A stretch of 64,000 bases of DNA from Amblyomma americanum (GCF_052857255.1 NC_135505.1:57593368-57657367), one strand, 5' to 3'; positions 11,171 through 20,957 are shown, counted from the first letter of the stretch. The notes: generated from the sequence alone by a model not told the origin. Numbers and translations: made by a program.

Positions 11171-12095
11171 AAAAAAGAACATCGCTCTTCCCAGCAAAGC
11201 TTTATAAATATTTGCGTGATCTAAAACATCAAACGAAATATCGTGGCGCATTTTATCAATGCTCTTCGCAATGCACTTTAGTAATAGCGACGTTAGTACT
11301 TTTGTAATTGGTGCTTATCATTGCTGGTGCCTAAATTATTCGTCCAAGTCATTATCTTTCATCCATCGTCGGCTCTTCCAAACCGAGGACGGCGCATATG
11401 CTGCACCCATCCTCTTGCAATTCAATCGGATGAGTGATGTTATAAGGCTCTCTCAGGCGCCAATGACGGTTTTATGTGCAATCCACAGAGAGCCCGAACA
11501 GGCGTTAAGTCTGAAGAAGACCAGCACGTGAAGTATCAAATGCAGGGAGCGAATCTAAGTCTCCTAACCTCCAAAAAATCACCCTTAAGGTCGAAAAGAA
11601 TACTCCAATTACAGAGGCTCTTGAAGCCACAGAAGCGGGCTGGAGGACAGTGTTCTTCGCAGCTCGAAGAGAAGAAACGTGTTGAGTTTACGCCTTACCC
11701 TGTAGACTAGCGAATAAGCTGCTAGCCAAAGGCACAGCAAACAGTGCTATAATGGGCTACGTCGTTATCGCATTGAGTTCCGTGATTTAACCTTATTTTG
11801 ACTCAAATTTTTCCCGGTTTCTTCAGTGCTCTTTTTTTAGCCCAACCTTCTCCATAAATTGTGTTGTCCCAAATGTGGTTCTCAGTGGCTCAATATACAA
11901 AATCTTGTCAGTTGCGTACGGTCATTTTCACGGCTTAGTCCAGTGTGGTTTCTCATTTTGTGACTCTTAATACTAGCGTTACACTACATATTCCAAACAA
12001 GTTGCCAATAAATACCGGCTTTACTTCTGATCGGCATTTTGTCATGTCGATATCCTGTAGACTGTCAACGATGTATATGATATGGAGATAATTTC
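11171..12095. other. AT-rich spacer, no supported gene
   Basis: No ORF with recognisable motifs. If the candidate gene at 12,096-12,762 is real, its 3' UTR or later exons would lie here on the minus strand; I found no clear AATAAA in that orientation. Confidence 0.35.
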
Positions 12096-12132
12096 TTATA
12101 TAATGCGAACACATTTTTTGCATGCTTCTACA
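12096..12132 (-). CDS. Candidate exon 2 of a small secreted peptide (speculative)
   Basis: On the minus strand a pyrimidine-rich tract ending CTTCCTGTTGGCAG (acceptor AG at 12,134-12,133) is followed by 37 bases that, in the phase left by exon 1 at 12,762-12,707, encode a short C-x2-C stretch and then TAA at 12,098-12,096. The GT-AG intron would be 574 bp. The predicted product would be about 30 residues, mostly signal peptide, which is very short; the exon may be pseudogenised, or the true second exon may be elsewhere. I make no claim about function. Confidence 0.25.
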
Positions 12133-12706
12133 CTGCCAACAGGAAGACAGAATTTACAAAAATCAAGTGCTTGTCGTATTTACGAAAGCTATCTACAAGA
12201 GCTTGCTTAACTCAGCATATTTAAGTTATGTTTAGAATGATGGCTTAAAATTGGTTAATAACAATAGCTATTTTGCTCAAGTCAGATTAGAGCCGAAACC
12301 GGACATCATTGTAATTCTATTGCAGACTATGCTTAAAAATGTTTCATGAAAATATATTTTTATTAGATGGAAGAAACGTTGCAATTCGTTAGCTTTCAGA
12401 CCAGCGTGAGTTTTTGAAAATTTAACACCAGTTCTTTATATATGGACTATTTACCATTCTTCGCAATATCTGGAGGATGCATGCGAGTATGGCGTGAAAT
12501 TTCTTACAGTGAAACACACAAGCCGTACTTCATTGAGAATTTGTTCTAGTTTTATCACATCGATTGCTCTATGCTTGAAAATGTTTACTTGCTACATAGT
12601 GATCTTTTTCCGTCGAGATATATTAGTTCCTACATTCTGCTTTCTGAATTTAATTAAAAATAAAGTACAGGGTTTTCAGAAAATCATAGAAAAGCTGCAC
12701 ACTTAC

Positions 12707-12762
12707 TCAGATACGATGCAGAGAACTCCCAGTATGATCAGAGAGATGAAAACCGCCTTCAT
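12707..12762 (-). CDS. Candidate first exon encoding a signal peptide
   Basis: The minus strand has an ATG at 12,762-12,760 followed by MKAVFISLIILGVLCIVS: a short basic N-terminus and a long hydrophobic core, the form of a eukaryotic secretion signal. Immediately after, GA|GTAAGTGTG (GT at 12,706-12,705) is a near-consensus 5' splice donor, leaving phase 2. A TATA-like box lies about 75-85 bases upstream of the ATG. This TATA, short 5' UTR, signal-peptide exon and donor architecture is common for small secreted arthropod proteins, including tick salivary and antimicrobial peptides. It is the best non-transposon gene candidate in the window. The product family cannot be told from this exon. 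Confidence 0.42.
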
Positions 12763-12833
12763 CTTAACGTTTGGATAATTATTTCAAAGAGTGAGACTTG
12801 GTGGGCTCTCCTGCCTCATCCTTTAGCTTCGTT

Positions 12834-12848
12834 GGGGTTTTTATGCGG
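12834..12848 (-). promoter_or_regulatory. TATA-like box upstream of the candidate secreted-peptide exon
   Basis: The minus strand reads CGCATAAAAACCCC here, a TATA-box variant. Transcription starting about 30 bases downstream would give a 5' UTR of roughly 45-50 nt before the ATG at 12,762. Confidence 0.35.
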
Positions 12849-12849
12849 T

Positions 12850-13975
12850 CTTGACAGCATTTCTCAGCTAGAAAATTTGTTTTCTTTTCATTGAATTGTT
12901 ATTTCAAACGTTTAAGAATTACAAATATGTTTGACGTCATTTTGTAAACGCATCAGAGCATCTTAATAAATATCACATCGATTTAATGACCTACTTCATG
13001 ATGAACCCACAGTTTCAATACATCACTATAGTGCATACAATGTGTTGACATGTCAGATTGTTAGCCTTATAGAGGGTGAAAAACATAAAAATAAAACTAG
13101 CAAACGACCAATATTATAATTTTAATGCGTTCTTAAAGGCCGCTTGTTGTCACGCACCATTCTGTATCGCACAATATAGCTGCACATATTAAAATTATAA
13201 TAGTCTCCAAATGTGTTGCTTCTTCAACAGGCCTGAGGGGAAAAACGTCATTCTAAATGGTAGCCTATCTTAGCATTCGACGATGCATCATAACCGATAA
13301 TGCATTATACAAGAGAACCGGTTTCAGCAGGGTGAAAACATGCAAAATAAAGGAAAGAATGCTTTGTAGCTTGCACTACCAGATCAGATCTATGTGCGTG
13401 CGACCGTGGTTTAAGGTGTGATCAAATAAAGACGTTAAAGGGAGTCCCATGTGAATTATTCTGAAATAATTTTTGATGTCATCAGAAAACATTTCGACGA
13501 AAAGGAACGAACCTTTCCAAGCAATTCTGTAGCTTTTTTGGACAAATATCTTGTGCCATTAAAGGTAGCAAACGTAGATTGTGCAATTTAGCAAAACTGC
13601 TAGTTTTGATCAGCGTCGAACAAAATAAGCTGAACAAAATAAACCTCTATCGTGTTGAAACTTCTATCGTATGTTGACATTTTTCTTCAGTTATTATGTG
13701 CAAAGAAGTGGAAGAACATTTTTCGCTGTTGGAATAAAGTAGCAAAGAAATCTGAAACGTTATTCAAAACGTTTTCATCTAGACAGGGCAGTTTTCAGGC
13801 AGGTAATAGGTACGGAACATTTAGGAATTTGGCGTTAAACTACTCAATTGCATAAATCGCTCCTTTCTACTGCTGTGAATAAGATCAAATTCTAGGCACG
13901 TGGGGTTAATTTTAGTTGCGTGTTGATACCACCTCGCTATATATATTTCTTTTGCCTTTTTAGTCTTTCTATATA
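12850..13975. other. AT-rich spacer, no supported gene
   Basis: Nothing but short, motif-free ORFs and A/T runs is seen. Confidence 0.4.
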
Positions 13976-13978
13976 TAT

Positions 13979-14068
13979 ATATACCCCTTGTCCACCCATG
14001 AATCCTTGCATGAATCCACCCATCCACCCTCCTCCCACCCGCCTGCATGTACGCGCGTGCGCGCGTGC

Positions 14069-14136
<68 letters not shown>

Positions 14137-14205
14137 GCACGCGCGTGCATGCAGGCGGGTGGATGGGTGGATCGATGCAAGGATTCATGGATGGACGAGG
14201 GGTAT
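13979..14205. repeat. Long inverted repeat with a (TA)n core
   Basis: Left arm (about 13,979-14,071) and right arm (14,134-14,205) are near-exact reverse complements apart from a few indels. Paired segments include GGGGTATA ends, GGACAAGGGG/GGACGAGGGG, CAAGGATTCATG, GGTGGATGGGTGGAT, CAGGCGGGTGG and GGCGCACGCGCG. The core, about 14,072-14,133, is pure alternating TA. The whole could fold into one hairpin. Open frames crossing it (runs of alternating Tyr and Ile) are artefacts of the dinucleotide. Confidence 0.9.
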
Positions 14206-14274
14206 GTTGAGATAAGGACAGTAATTGAGGGCTCATGAAAATGTGCTGCCTTCAAGGAAATTTTGTCTCGATAG

Positions 14275-14610
14275 CTACATTCGCCTAGCATTTCGAGCCT
14301 TCAGCGTGGCCACACCATTGCCACCGTGGCGGTGCCATGGATGGTCACGTGGTTGGTCATGTTTTGCGGAGCAGCTGCCGGCGGCTCGGCGCGCCGGCGA
14401 AACAGAATGAGGGGGGGGGGGGGGGGGGCAGTGAATCCACGTCCAGGGACGAAGGTGAAGAAGGAAAGCCCAGCGAAACGGAGCGGCGAAAGACTGACTT
14501 TCCAATTCGAATGAGCGAGTTCCACTCGGTCAGCCGTAGCTATCGCGTCACTCAAGGTTTAAAAAGAGCTAAACCACAGACATTTTTTTTATATGTATTG
14601 CACAAATGTT
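14275..14610 (+). repeat. Dispersed repeat, copy 2, with a poly-G tract
   Basis: This matches 1560-1790 (GCATTTCGAGCCTT, GGAGCAGCTGCCGGCGGC, CACGTGGTTGGTCA, GTAGCTATCGCGTCACTC). It contains an 18-base G run at 14,411-14,428 that copy 1 lacks. Confidence 0.6.
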
Positions 14611-14829
14611 TCGAAAAAATTGCATGGAACATTGTTTTGCAAGGAACGTCAGAGTGATCTTTGAAAAAAATCGTGGATCACGCGAAATAGAAAACATCGT
14701 TTTAGCGATATCAAAAAACCTTATGTTTGGATTGCCGTAGAAACAGTAATATATTTATGGAACCGGAATATTTTTAATTGCATAAAAAGATATGTTGAAA
14801 TCCGCTCAAAAAAAATTGACTCAGAGAAT

Positions 14830-15450
14830 TTGTTAGGAAAAAAAATGGCAGTTTTTTCAAAATGTGGTGTGTTCAACAAGCTCAGCTTTAGTGCACTTTT
14901 TGGACAAGAAATAAAAATCCCAGGCTGGCATTTTTCATCACAGATCAACTGTTTTTTCTACTACCGCCAGAAAAAATTTTTACTTCTTTACCGGCCGGTT
15001 GTTTTAAATCTGCATTACAGTCTCCGCGAAGAAAAACCATCAACGCTGATTCTTAATAAAATTTCCTTGAAAGATCGTAACTACTTTATAATCCTATATA
15101 AAACAGTCAAGTATGTTATATTTTTCGCCAATATAACATTATTGCATAGTGCAGACCACATGTCCTTCAATAAAAATTACTGGATTTTGTGCGTTTACAG
15201 AGCAAGGGGTACTAATGTCATGTTCAAACTGTACGCAAGTAGTTATATGTTATTTAACATGTTCGGAATATCTGATCTAATACGTTGTAAGCACGATTTC
15301 GAGGTTGTTCGATATCTACATATTAAAAATCCATATTATACATTCCATACTATACATAAAACATTATCAACTCCACTATTTCGCATAGTCTCTGCGGCTC
15401 TAATGCAAGCAAAAACAAGCATATTGTTTATTATAACCAGAATTCTGTAA
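14830..15450 (+). CDS. Unrecognised 206-codon ORF in AT-rich DNA
   Basis: The frame is open for 206 codons in DNA of about two-thirds A+T, longer than most chance frames nearby. The translation is rich in Ile, Phe, Leu, Tyr and Lys with hydrophobic stretches such as VKYVIFFANITLLH and SSYMLFNMFGISDLI, but I see no catalytic or zinc motif and no signal peptide. The start codon is uncertain; Met residues at codons 1 and 6 are both possible. No intron signals decide it. It could be a fragment of a transposon protein, a membrane-like host exon, or chance. Confidence 0.25.
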   Translation: MLGKKMAVFSKCGVFNKLSFSALFGQEIKIPGWHFSSQINCFFYYRQKKFLLLYRPVVLNLHYSLREEKPSTLILNKISLKDRNYFIILYKTVKYVIFFANITLLHSADHMSFNKNYWILCVYRARGTNVMFKLYASSYMLFNMFGISDLIRCKHDFEVVRYLHIKNPYYTFHTIHKTLSTPLFRIVSAALMQAKTSILFIITRIL

Positions 15451-15673
15451 TGATATTTTCTTTATTTTTCATTGTATTGTTAATTATGTAATTTACTTTT
15501 TTACTCTCGCCGGATGTTAACTTTGTACCATCGCCGACTCTCCATGGAAGTAATTATTTATGCATTATAAGCATCCAGCACTCTCGAATCTGAATAGCAG
15601 TACCTGGATCTGATACGGACATTAAGCTGGCTAATTTATGACAACGCAGAAACCGGAAATGCCTCAACAATAT

Positions 15674-16048
15674 TGTCACGTAGTGGTAACGGCAGTCTAA
15701 GCAGCGATGAAGACGGACGAAAGGGACTTCTAAAAGAAAACTGTTTATTGGGCTGACTTGCACCCAAAATGGACAGAATCACTCGGCGGCGGCGAAGCGA
15801 CAAGCGTGCTCGGCGGTCGTCGAACAGAATGCCCGCCGCTGTCGGCCGTGCTCTATTTAAAGCTGATAGCGAACTTTCGAGATAAAGAGCGCAAAGTTAC
15901 TAGAACATTCCGGAACAACGTAGAATCAGCTCTGTCTGGCTGCGATCAATCGAGATAAATCTAGTCGCGTCTTGCGTCGCAAACAAAGCGATAAAGTGGT
16001 ATGGCGGCAGATTTGAAAAACGAACAAACACTGCAAACATTCGCAGCA
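15674..16048 (-). repeat. 3' LTR of the minus-strand gypsy element
   Basis: 375 bp, starting TGCTGCGAATG on the minus strand and ending CGTGACA. It contains TTTAAATAGAG (promoter-like) and AATAAACAG (polyadenylation-like) in the element's orientation. It matches 19,203-19,576. Confidence 0.93.
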
Positions 16049-16065
16049 TTACTCCCCTCTCAAAG
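16049..16065 (-). other. Polypurine tract of the gypsy element
   Basis: The minus strand reads CTTTGAGAGGGGAGTAA directly before the 3' LTR, the normal site for second-strand priming. Confidence 0.75.
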
Positions 16066-16129
16066 AAGCATCGACCCGATGCATTAAAACTAATAATGCG
16101 ACTAGTAAGGGAATAAAAACGGATCTTGC

Positions 16130-16515
16130 GAAAATAGAGCATGTAAATGCAGCGGCCTTTAGCGCGCATAATACGGCTTCAGACGGACTACATGGAGAAC
16201 TTCTGGTCGTACGCGGCGTCGCTGGGATGCAGTCATTGCGTCAGGGATGACTTCATAATCCAGTTCACCCAGCCGACGAAGAAACTAGTGCGGGGCGAAA
16301 TAGCGGCGCAAAAGCTTTTCACTCAATCCACGGCGGCGAATGGGCGTCCACACCCAGACTTGGACTCCTGGCTTATATTCCGCGTTGCGTCTTCGTAGGT
16401 TGTAGCGTCTGGCGTCGGACCGCTGCTGATCTTTTATCCGTAATCTGGCAAGCCTTCGAGCTTCTTCTGCGCGTTGAAGGTAGGCGACAACGCCCACGTT
16501 CTCTTCTTCTGTAAC
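16130..16515 (-). pseudogene. pol: Gypsy integrase C-terminal remnant
   Basis: The minus-strand frame 16,524-16,285 reads NVGVVAYLQRAEEARRLARL and RSDARRYNLRRRNAEYKPGV, the end of the integrase core and the linker. It continues as VWVWTPIRRRGLSEKLLRRY (the GPY/F-like C-terminal domain; the next residues are FAPH where F-x-G-P-Y is expected), then a stop. After a frame change come LGELDYEVIPDA and EVLHVVRLKPYY, the usual gypsy tail. It is fused directly to RT sequence at about 16,505-16,520. Confidence 0.8.
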
Positions 16516-16857
16516 GTTGTTCAAGCGGCATTAATCCACGCAGAATCGAAGTGTGCCGTCTTTCTTTCTGACTAGAACAACCGGTGCCACCCATGGGCTG
16601 TTTGAAGGCTGGATGACGTCGTCGCGAAGCATTTCTTCGACTTGGTTCCGGATGGCTTGTCGTTCTCGCGGAGACACACGGTAGGGGCTTTGATGGAGAG
16701 GTCGGACGTGTTGGTCCGTTATAATGCGATGTTTGGCAATTGGCGTCTGTCGCACCTTCGGCGATGTCGAGAAACGCTCACTGTAGGTTTGAAGCAGATG
16801 GCGGATCTGGTCTTGTCTGTTCCGGTGCAGGGCTCGGTTGCTGTTGAAAGTGGGCAA
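16512..16857 (-). pseudogene. pol: Gypsy reverse transcriptase N-terminal fragment, fused to integrase tail
   Basis: The frame starts in HRNRQDQIRHLLQTYSERFS and gives the RT entry region: AKHRIITDQHVRPLHQSPYR, RQAIRNQVEEMLRDDVIQPS, SPWVAPVVLVRKKDG and TLRFCVD. A TAA then replaces the Tyr of the D-Y-R-x-L-N motif; the same frame continues R-L-N-N-V-T and at once runs into integrase sequence. The palm motifs including YxDD are therefore deleted, not merely mutated. Confidence 0.88.
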
Positions 16858-16860
16858 GTT

Positions 16861-17693
16861 CTACTGGTCAGGCGAATCTTCTGCGGAGTGGTCGGAGAGG
16901 GCAAATGAGTCTCGTACGTCGGATATTTCGTCGAAGAAAGCAGTCGTCGTTCGTCTGTTAATATGTCGGTTTTCTTCGCTGAAGTTAGACAGCAGTACTT
17001 CGGCCTGGCCATTGCGCAAATGTGCGATGCCTCTTGCGATGCTGATTCCTCTGTCTAGGAGCAACTGCATGTTTCCCTCCATGATGGCTTCAGCGTTAAT
17101 GGCTTTCGTGGCGCCTATGGTCACGATAACGCTTGATCGGGGTGGGACGCTCACTTCTTCCTCCAGGACACTCAGGCCAATGTGATTTTCCCGAGTTTTC
17201 ATCGAAGCGATGGCTTCGTCCGGCAAAAGCGTGATCAGCTTGGATCGCAGGTCGATGATCACCTGATGCTCTTTAAGGAAATCCATTCCCAAGATCACTT
17301 CCCGGAGCATTCCGGTAGCACAACAAAGGTCGCAGGATAGGTATGTCCTTTGACAGTCACTAGCGCTGTGCATCGTCCTGATGGCGTAATGAGGTGGCCC
17401 CCTACGGTGCGAATTTGTGGGCCGTCCCAAGCCGTTGTGACTTTTCTCAGCTGCGCAGCGAATGCTCCATTCATCACCGAGTAATCGGCTCCTGTGTCGA
17501 CTAGAGCGGTAACTTTCCGGCCGTCGACAGTCACTTCTAAATCGGAGGTCCAGGCTCTTGCATTGCATGTCGCTCTCGGCGTCGGGTCACGGCCTCGTCC
17601 CGTATGCGAGTCGCGAGTGAAGCGTGTGGTCGAAGCTCTTCTGGGTGGCGGCGTCGTTTTCAAGGCAGCCTGCATCGTGGTCGGGGTTCTCAT
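16861..17693 (-). pseudogene. pro: Gypsy aspartic protease and protease-RT linker
   Basis: The frame 17,693-17,295 contains TSDLEVTVDGRKVTALVDTG followed by ADYSVM, the retropepsin active site with the catalytic D-T-G intact (near 17,490-17,510), then ITPSGRCTALVTVKGHTYPA and FVVLPECS. A 1-base-type frameshift near 17,300 moves to VILGMDFLKEHQVIIDLRSK, the I-L-G-M-D-F-L motif that ends gypsy proteases. The linker to RT extends to a stop near 16,861. One frameshift aside, this part is well kept. Confidence 0.88.
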
Positions 17694-17862
17694 TCTGTGC
17701 GGCGTCGGTGCAGCGAGTGCCGGTTCTTCATGCGGCGTCGCGGGTGCAGCGTCTTCATGGGGCGTGGTCGGTGGAGGATCTTCGGCGTTTCGCTCTTGAG
17801 CAACCTCACCTCCAGAGGTTGCTGCCTTTAGTTTCCCCTACGGGGGCTGGGAGACCTTCCTC

Positions 17863-19175
17863 CTACTGCGGCTGCGTAGCTGCGGCGTGGCGACGCAAAG
17901 CGCGAGGTTGACGGCGATGGTGAGCGAGAAAAGCGGTCCGGCGTGTACTCTTCTCGACGCAGGTACTCGTCGATTTCCTGCGGACGTTGTCCGAAGCGTG
18001 GTCGCGGGGCGTTAACAGCAAATCCTCGAAGACCGATACGTCGGTACGGGCAGCGACGAAGAATATGGCCGGCCTCACCGCAATGGAAGCAGAACGGCCG
18101 GTTGTCGGATGTCCTCCAGGCGTCGCATTTCCTGGGGCTTGAGCGTCGGTCATAGGGTGGGCGGGCGGGGGCTCGGAGGCGCGTTGTGAAACAAGTGGCT
18201 CATCTCGGGGAGGACGTGGGGGTTGTCGTTGGGGCTGGACAGTCCTTACTGCAGCGGCGTAGGTCATGGCCTGGGCTTCTGTGGCCGTCGGGGTGCCAAG
18301 TGCCTGCTGCACTTCTTCCCGTACCACGTCCATCAGAGTCGCTGCTTGTGGCTGTGGGGAGGAGGGCAGTAATGGCGTAGCTCCTCTCGGACGATTTCGA
18401 GGATAACTTTCCGCAAGCTGTCGTTGGTGGTGGCCGGCGTGTCCGAACGGATTGCACAGGCAGAGGAAGGGTGATTGTACTGCTGAGCTCGGATGTCGAG
18501 GGTCTTCTCAATCGTGCAGGCTTCTTGCATGAATTCCTCTACTGTTGTTGGCGGCTGGCGGACGAGGCTGCCAAAGAGCTGTTCTTTTACGCCGCGCATT
18601 AAAAACTGAACTTTCGTTTCCTCGGTCATCCCGGGGTCGGCGCGGCGAAATAGGCGCTTCATCTCCTCGACGTAACCGCGGACAGGCTCATTCGGAAGCT
18701 GGATCCTGGACTCGAGGAGTCGTTCCGCTCTTTCTTTCCTCACGACACTGGTGAATACCTTCAGTAGTTCTCTCTTGAATAGCTCCCATGTCGTAAGGGA
18801 CGACTCCTAGTTTTCGTACCACGTGCGTGCGGAGCCATCCAGTGAGAAGAACACGTGTTCAATTTTTGCCTCATCATCCCACTTGTTGAATGACGCCACG
18901 CGCTCAAATTGATCCAACCATTCTTCAGGATCTTCGCCTAGGGATCCATTGAAAGTTGGCGGCACCCGCGGCTGCTGTAGTATGATCGGTGTCGACATCT
19001 TCGGCGAGGTTGCGGTGCTCGTAGCGTCTTTTCGCTGTCTGGTGCGGTCCGGCAGTTTCCTGAACTCAGGCACCTCTCCCTGTAGACGTCGGCTGGCTCG
19101 CTGAGCTGCTGGCTTGTTCTCGGGTGCGAATCGCTGAGGGCTGGCTTCACGACTTGAAGGGGGCGTCCGGAACAT
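17863..19175 (-). pseudogene. gag: Gypsy gag with CCHC zinc knuckle (stop and frameshifts)
   Basis: I place the start at the ATG at 19,175-19,173 just inside the 5' LTR. The first part has ILQQPRVPPTFNGSLGEDPE and EWLDQFERVASFNKWDDEAK, the capsid-like gag core (retrotrans_gag type). A TAG at 18,806-18,804 interrupts after TWYEN, but the same frame continues with WELFKRELLKVF, RLLESRIQLPNEPVRGYVEE and RADPGMTEETKVQFLMRGVK to 18,333. After two further frame changes the nucleocapsid CFHCGEAGHILRRC (CX2CX4HX4C, 18,050-18,091) appears. A single stop in an otherwise conserved core could be recent decay. Confidence 0.88.
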
Positions 19176-19182
19176 GGAAGGG

Positions 19183-19200
19183 TACCCCGCACCTCCACCA
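19183..19200 (-). other. Primer-binding site of the gypsy element
   Basis: Two bases inside the 5' LTR the minus strand reads TGGTGGAGGTGCGGGGTA. TGG at the start is complementary to a tRNA CCA end. I could not name the primer tRNA. Confidence 0.6.
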
Positions 19201-19202
19201 GG

Positions 19203-19576
19203 TGTCACGTAGTGGTGACGGCAGTCGAAGCATCGATGAAGACGGACGAAAGGGTCTTCTAAAAGAAAACTGTTTATTGGGCTGACTTGCGCCCAAAATG
19301 GACTGAATCACTCGGCGGCGGCGAAGCGACAAGCGTGCTCGGCGGTCGTCGAACAGAATGCCCGCCGCTGTCGGCCGTGCTCAATTTAAAGCTGATAGCG
19401 AACTTTCGAGATAAAGAGCGCAAAGTTACTAGAACATTCCGGAACAACGTAGAATCAGCTCTGCCTGGCTGCGATCAATCGAGATAAATCTAGTCGCGTC
19501 TTGCGTCGCTAACAAAGCGATAAAGTAGTGTGGCGGCAGATTTGAAAAACGAACAAACACTGCAAATATTCGCGGA
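19203..19576 (-). repeat. 5' LTR of the minus-strand gypsy element
   Basis: About 374 bp matching 15,674-16,048. Its outer end is CGCGGA instead of the expected TGCTGCG-type terminus, so the last bases have mutated, but the flanking AATAT duplication still fixes the boundary. Confidence 0.92.
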
Positions 19577-19581
19577 AATAT

Positions 19582-20032
19582 GAGATCTCCAGAATTTCGT
19601 CACTCAGGACATTGGCGGCACACATTAGCCCCTTAAGGCTTGCGTTTCTTATGTAGATAGTGTTTGGTTGTCATAATGATTCAACATGCCAAACCTCTTG
19701 ACAAAAAAAAAAAACAGAGGGCACACACGGCTATTTATATGCTGTGAATATGAAAGCATGCAAGCGGAGAGTTCGGCTGCGCCGATGGTGTACTACTGTA
19801 ATGCACTAGCCAGCGAATCTGATCTGCTCGCGCCGCCCGAATGGAAGTTGATAAACACGACTATACCCAAACGCAGCGCGAGAGAGCAACAGTTTAGCAC
19901 GCGACGTTCTGTGCTTATTATGAACAAAAGTTATTCATTGCACAAGTCTTCATATCCCCCTGTTTCGCACAAGTTTCACAACTTCTGTCTGGGATTACTC
20001 TTTTGAATCAATTATGCGCCATAACCTTTTCT
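19582..20032. other. Anonymous DNA, no supported gene
   Basis: A 106-codon frame (19,686-20,006) has no recognisable motif. Confidence 0.35.
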
Positions 20033-20149
20033 GAATTGGAAAATACAGCGCAATCAAAGACGAGACACAAGAGAAGCACAAAACACCAGCGCTGGTGTTT
20101 TGTGCTTCTCTTGTGTCTCGTCTTTGATTGCGCTGTTTTTTCCAATTCG
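20033..20149. repeat. Near-perfect 58-bp-arm palindrome with no spacer (family P, member 1)
   Basis: Arms 20,033-20,090 and 20,091-20,149 are reverse complements with about one mismatch and no loop; the centre is CCAGCGCTGG. The left arm starts GAATTGGAAAA and contains GCGCAATCAAAGACGAGACA and AAGCACAAAACACCAGC. It resembles the palindrome at 24,005-24,137 in size, the GCGC-centred dyad, the outer GCGCWA-AAGACGA segment and purine-rich arms. Confidence 0.95.
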
Positions 20150-20637
20150 TAAAACATGTACCAACCAGCCCGTATTTGCCCTCTTCTGAACCTTTTCTGG
20201 CCTATGAACGCTGGCGGCCTTGATTTATTTCATTGTATGTTCGACAGATAGTTTCATGTTTCTTGTTTTTCCAGGCAGTACGCACCTTATAATGCGTGCA
20301 TATTTTCAGTCAATCTCCTTCATATTTCACCGAACCTCACTGCGTCTTGCAATCTTTCTGTTCGTCCGTGTTTATGTTAAAAAATCCATGAGGTGTATTT
20401 GGCTGTTCGTTTCCTAATTATTCGTTTTTGCCCAGAGTTTCTATTTTCAGTGTCGAGGAAACAAGGATTTAATTTGTATGCAATTCCCTGCGCCTATGTA
20501 CTGCTGTGTGTCTTTTGGTTTATCGTGAGATGAAGTACTCAAGAGAGTTCGTAAAATGCCCCTCTCACCGTGTACGAAGACATTTTTCCTTGTTCTACAC
20601 ACCGAGATATTACCCGTTAAAACATTGCTAGAGAAAA
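20150..20637. other. Anonymous DNA, no supported gene
   Basis: Short AT-rich ORFs only. Confidence 0.35.
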
Positions 20638-20957
20638 ATGGTGTTTGCGTCTAAGCTAAATTGGCGCCTTTGTGATGCTCCTGAAAAGATTGGGCATTTT
20701 TTCATCATTTGTGAAGATGGGATACTCTTCTGTGATATTAGGCAGCGGGCATTGGAAAAAGACTTCATTTGTCACCGCATTCTGTACGATTTCTCACTGT
20801 GCTGCCATCTGTTAATGAATCCACTGACATGTTCTTTCTAATTGGATTGCATCGCCTCTGGAAAACACGCACGATAAACCGACCAAGTGAATCTGTAGTG
20901 TCTGCAAAAGACCACTTCAGTAAAATTATTGTTCATCGAAAAGAATGCACACCCTGA
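20638..20957 (+). pseudogene. LINE ORF2 C-terminal fragment
   Basis: Two overlapping frames join into the C-terminal tail of a tick-type non-LTR element: EKIGHFFIICEDGILFCDIRQ and ALEKDFICH in the first frame, then after a shift near 20,775 PHSVRFLTVL, FLIGLHRLWKTRTINR and DHFSKIIVHRKE. The F-L-x-G-L-H-x-L-W-K-T-R stretch is a recurrent ending in tick retrotransposon ORF2 proteins as I recall them. No RT core is nearby on this strand, so it is a stranded 3' fragment. Confidence 0.6.

Larger units (their letters stand above)
15674..19576 (-). mobile_element. Ty3/gypsy LTR retrotransposon, internally deleted, with target-site duplication
   Basis: Two near-identical LTRs (15,674-16,048 and 19,203-19,576) flank gag, protease, the start of reverse transcriptase and the end of integrase, all on the minus strand. 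A 5-bp duplication AATAT is present at 15,669-15,673 and 19,577-19,581, the size expected for gypsy integrases. The interior is about 3.15 kb instead of the usual 4.5-5.5 kb because most of RT, all of RNase H and most of integrase are missing. The LTRs differ at only a small number of positions by eye, so insertion is fairly recent. It cannot replicate alone but keeps LTRs, primer-binding site and polypurine tract. Confidence 0.93.

Noticed and set aside
13920..14291. Several long frames across the (TA)n palindrome, on both strands
   Set aside because: They consist of alternating Tyr-Ile from the dinucleotide plus inverted arms read in every frame; all are artefacts.
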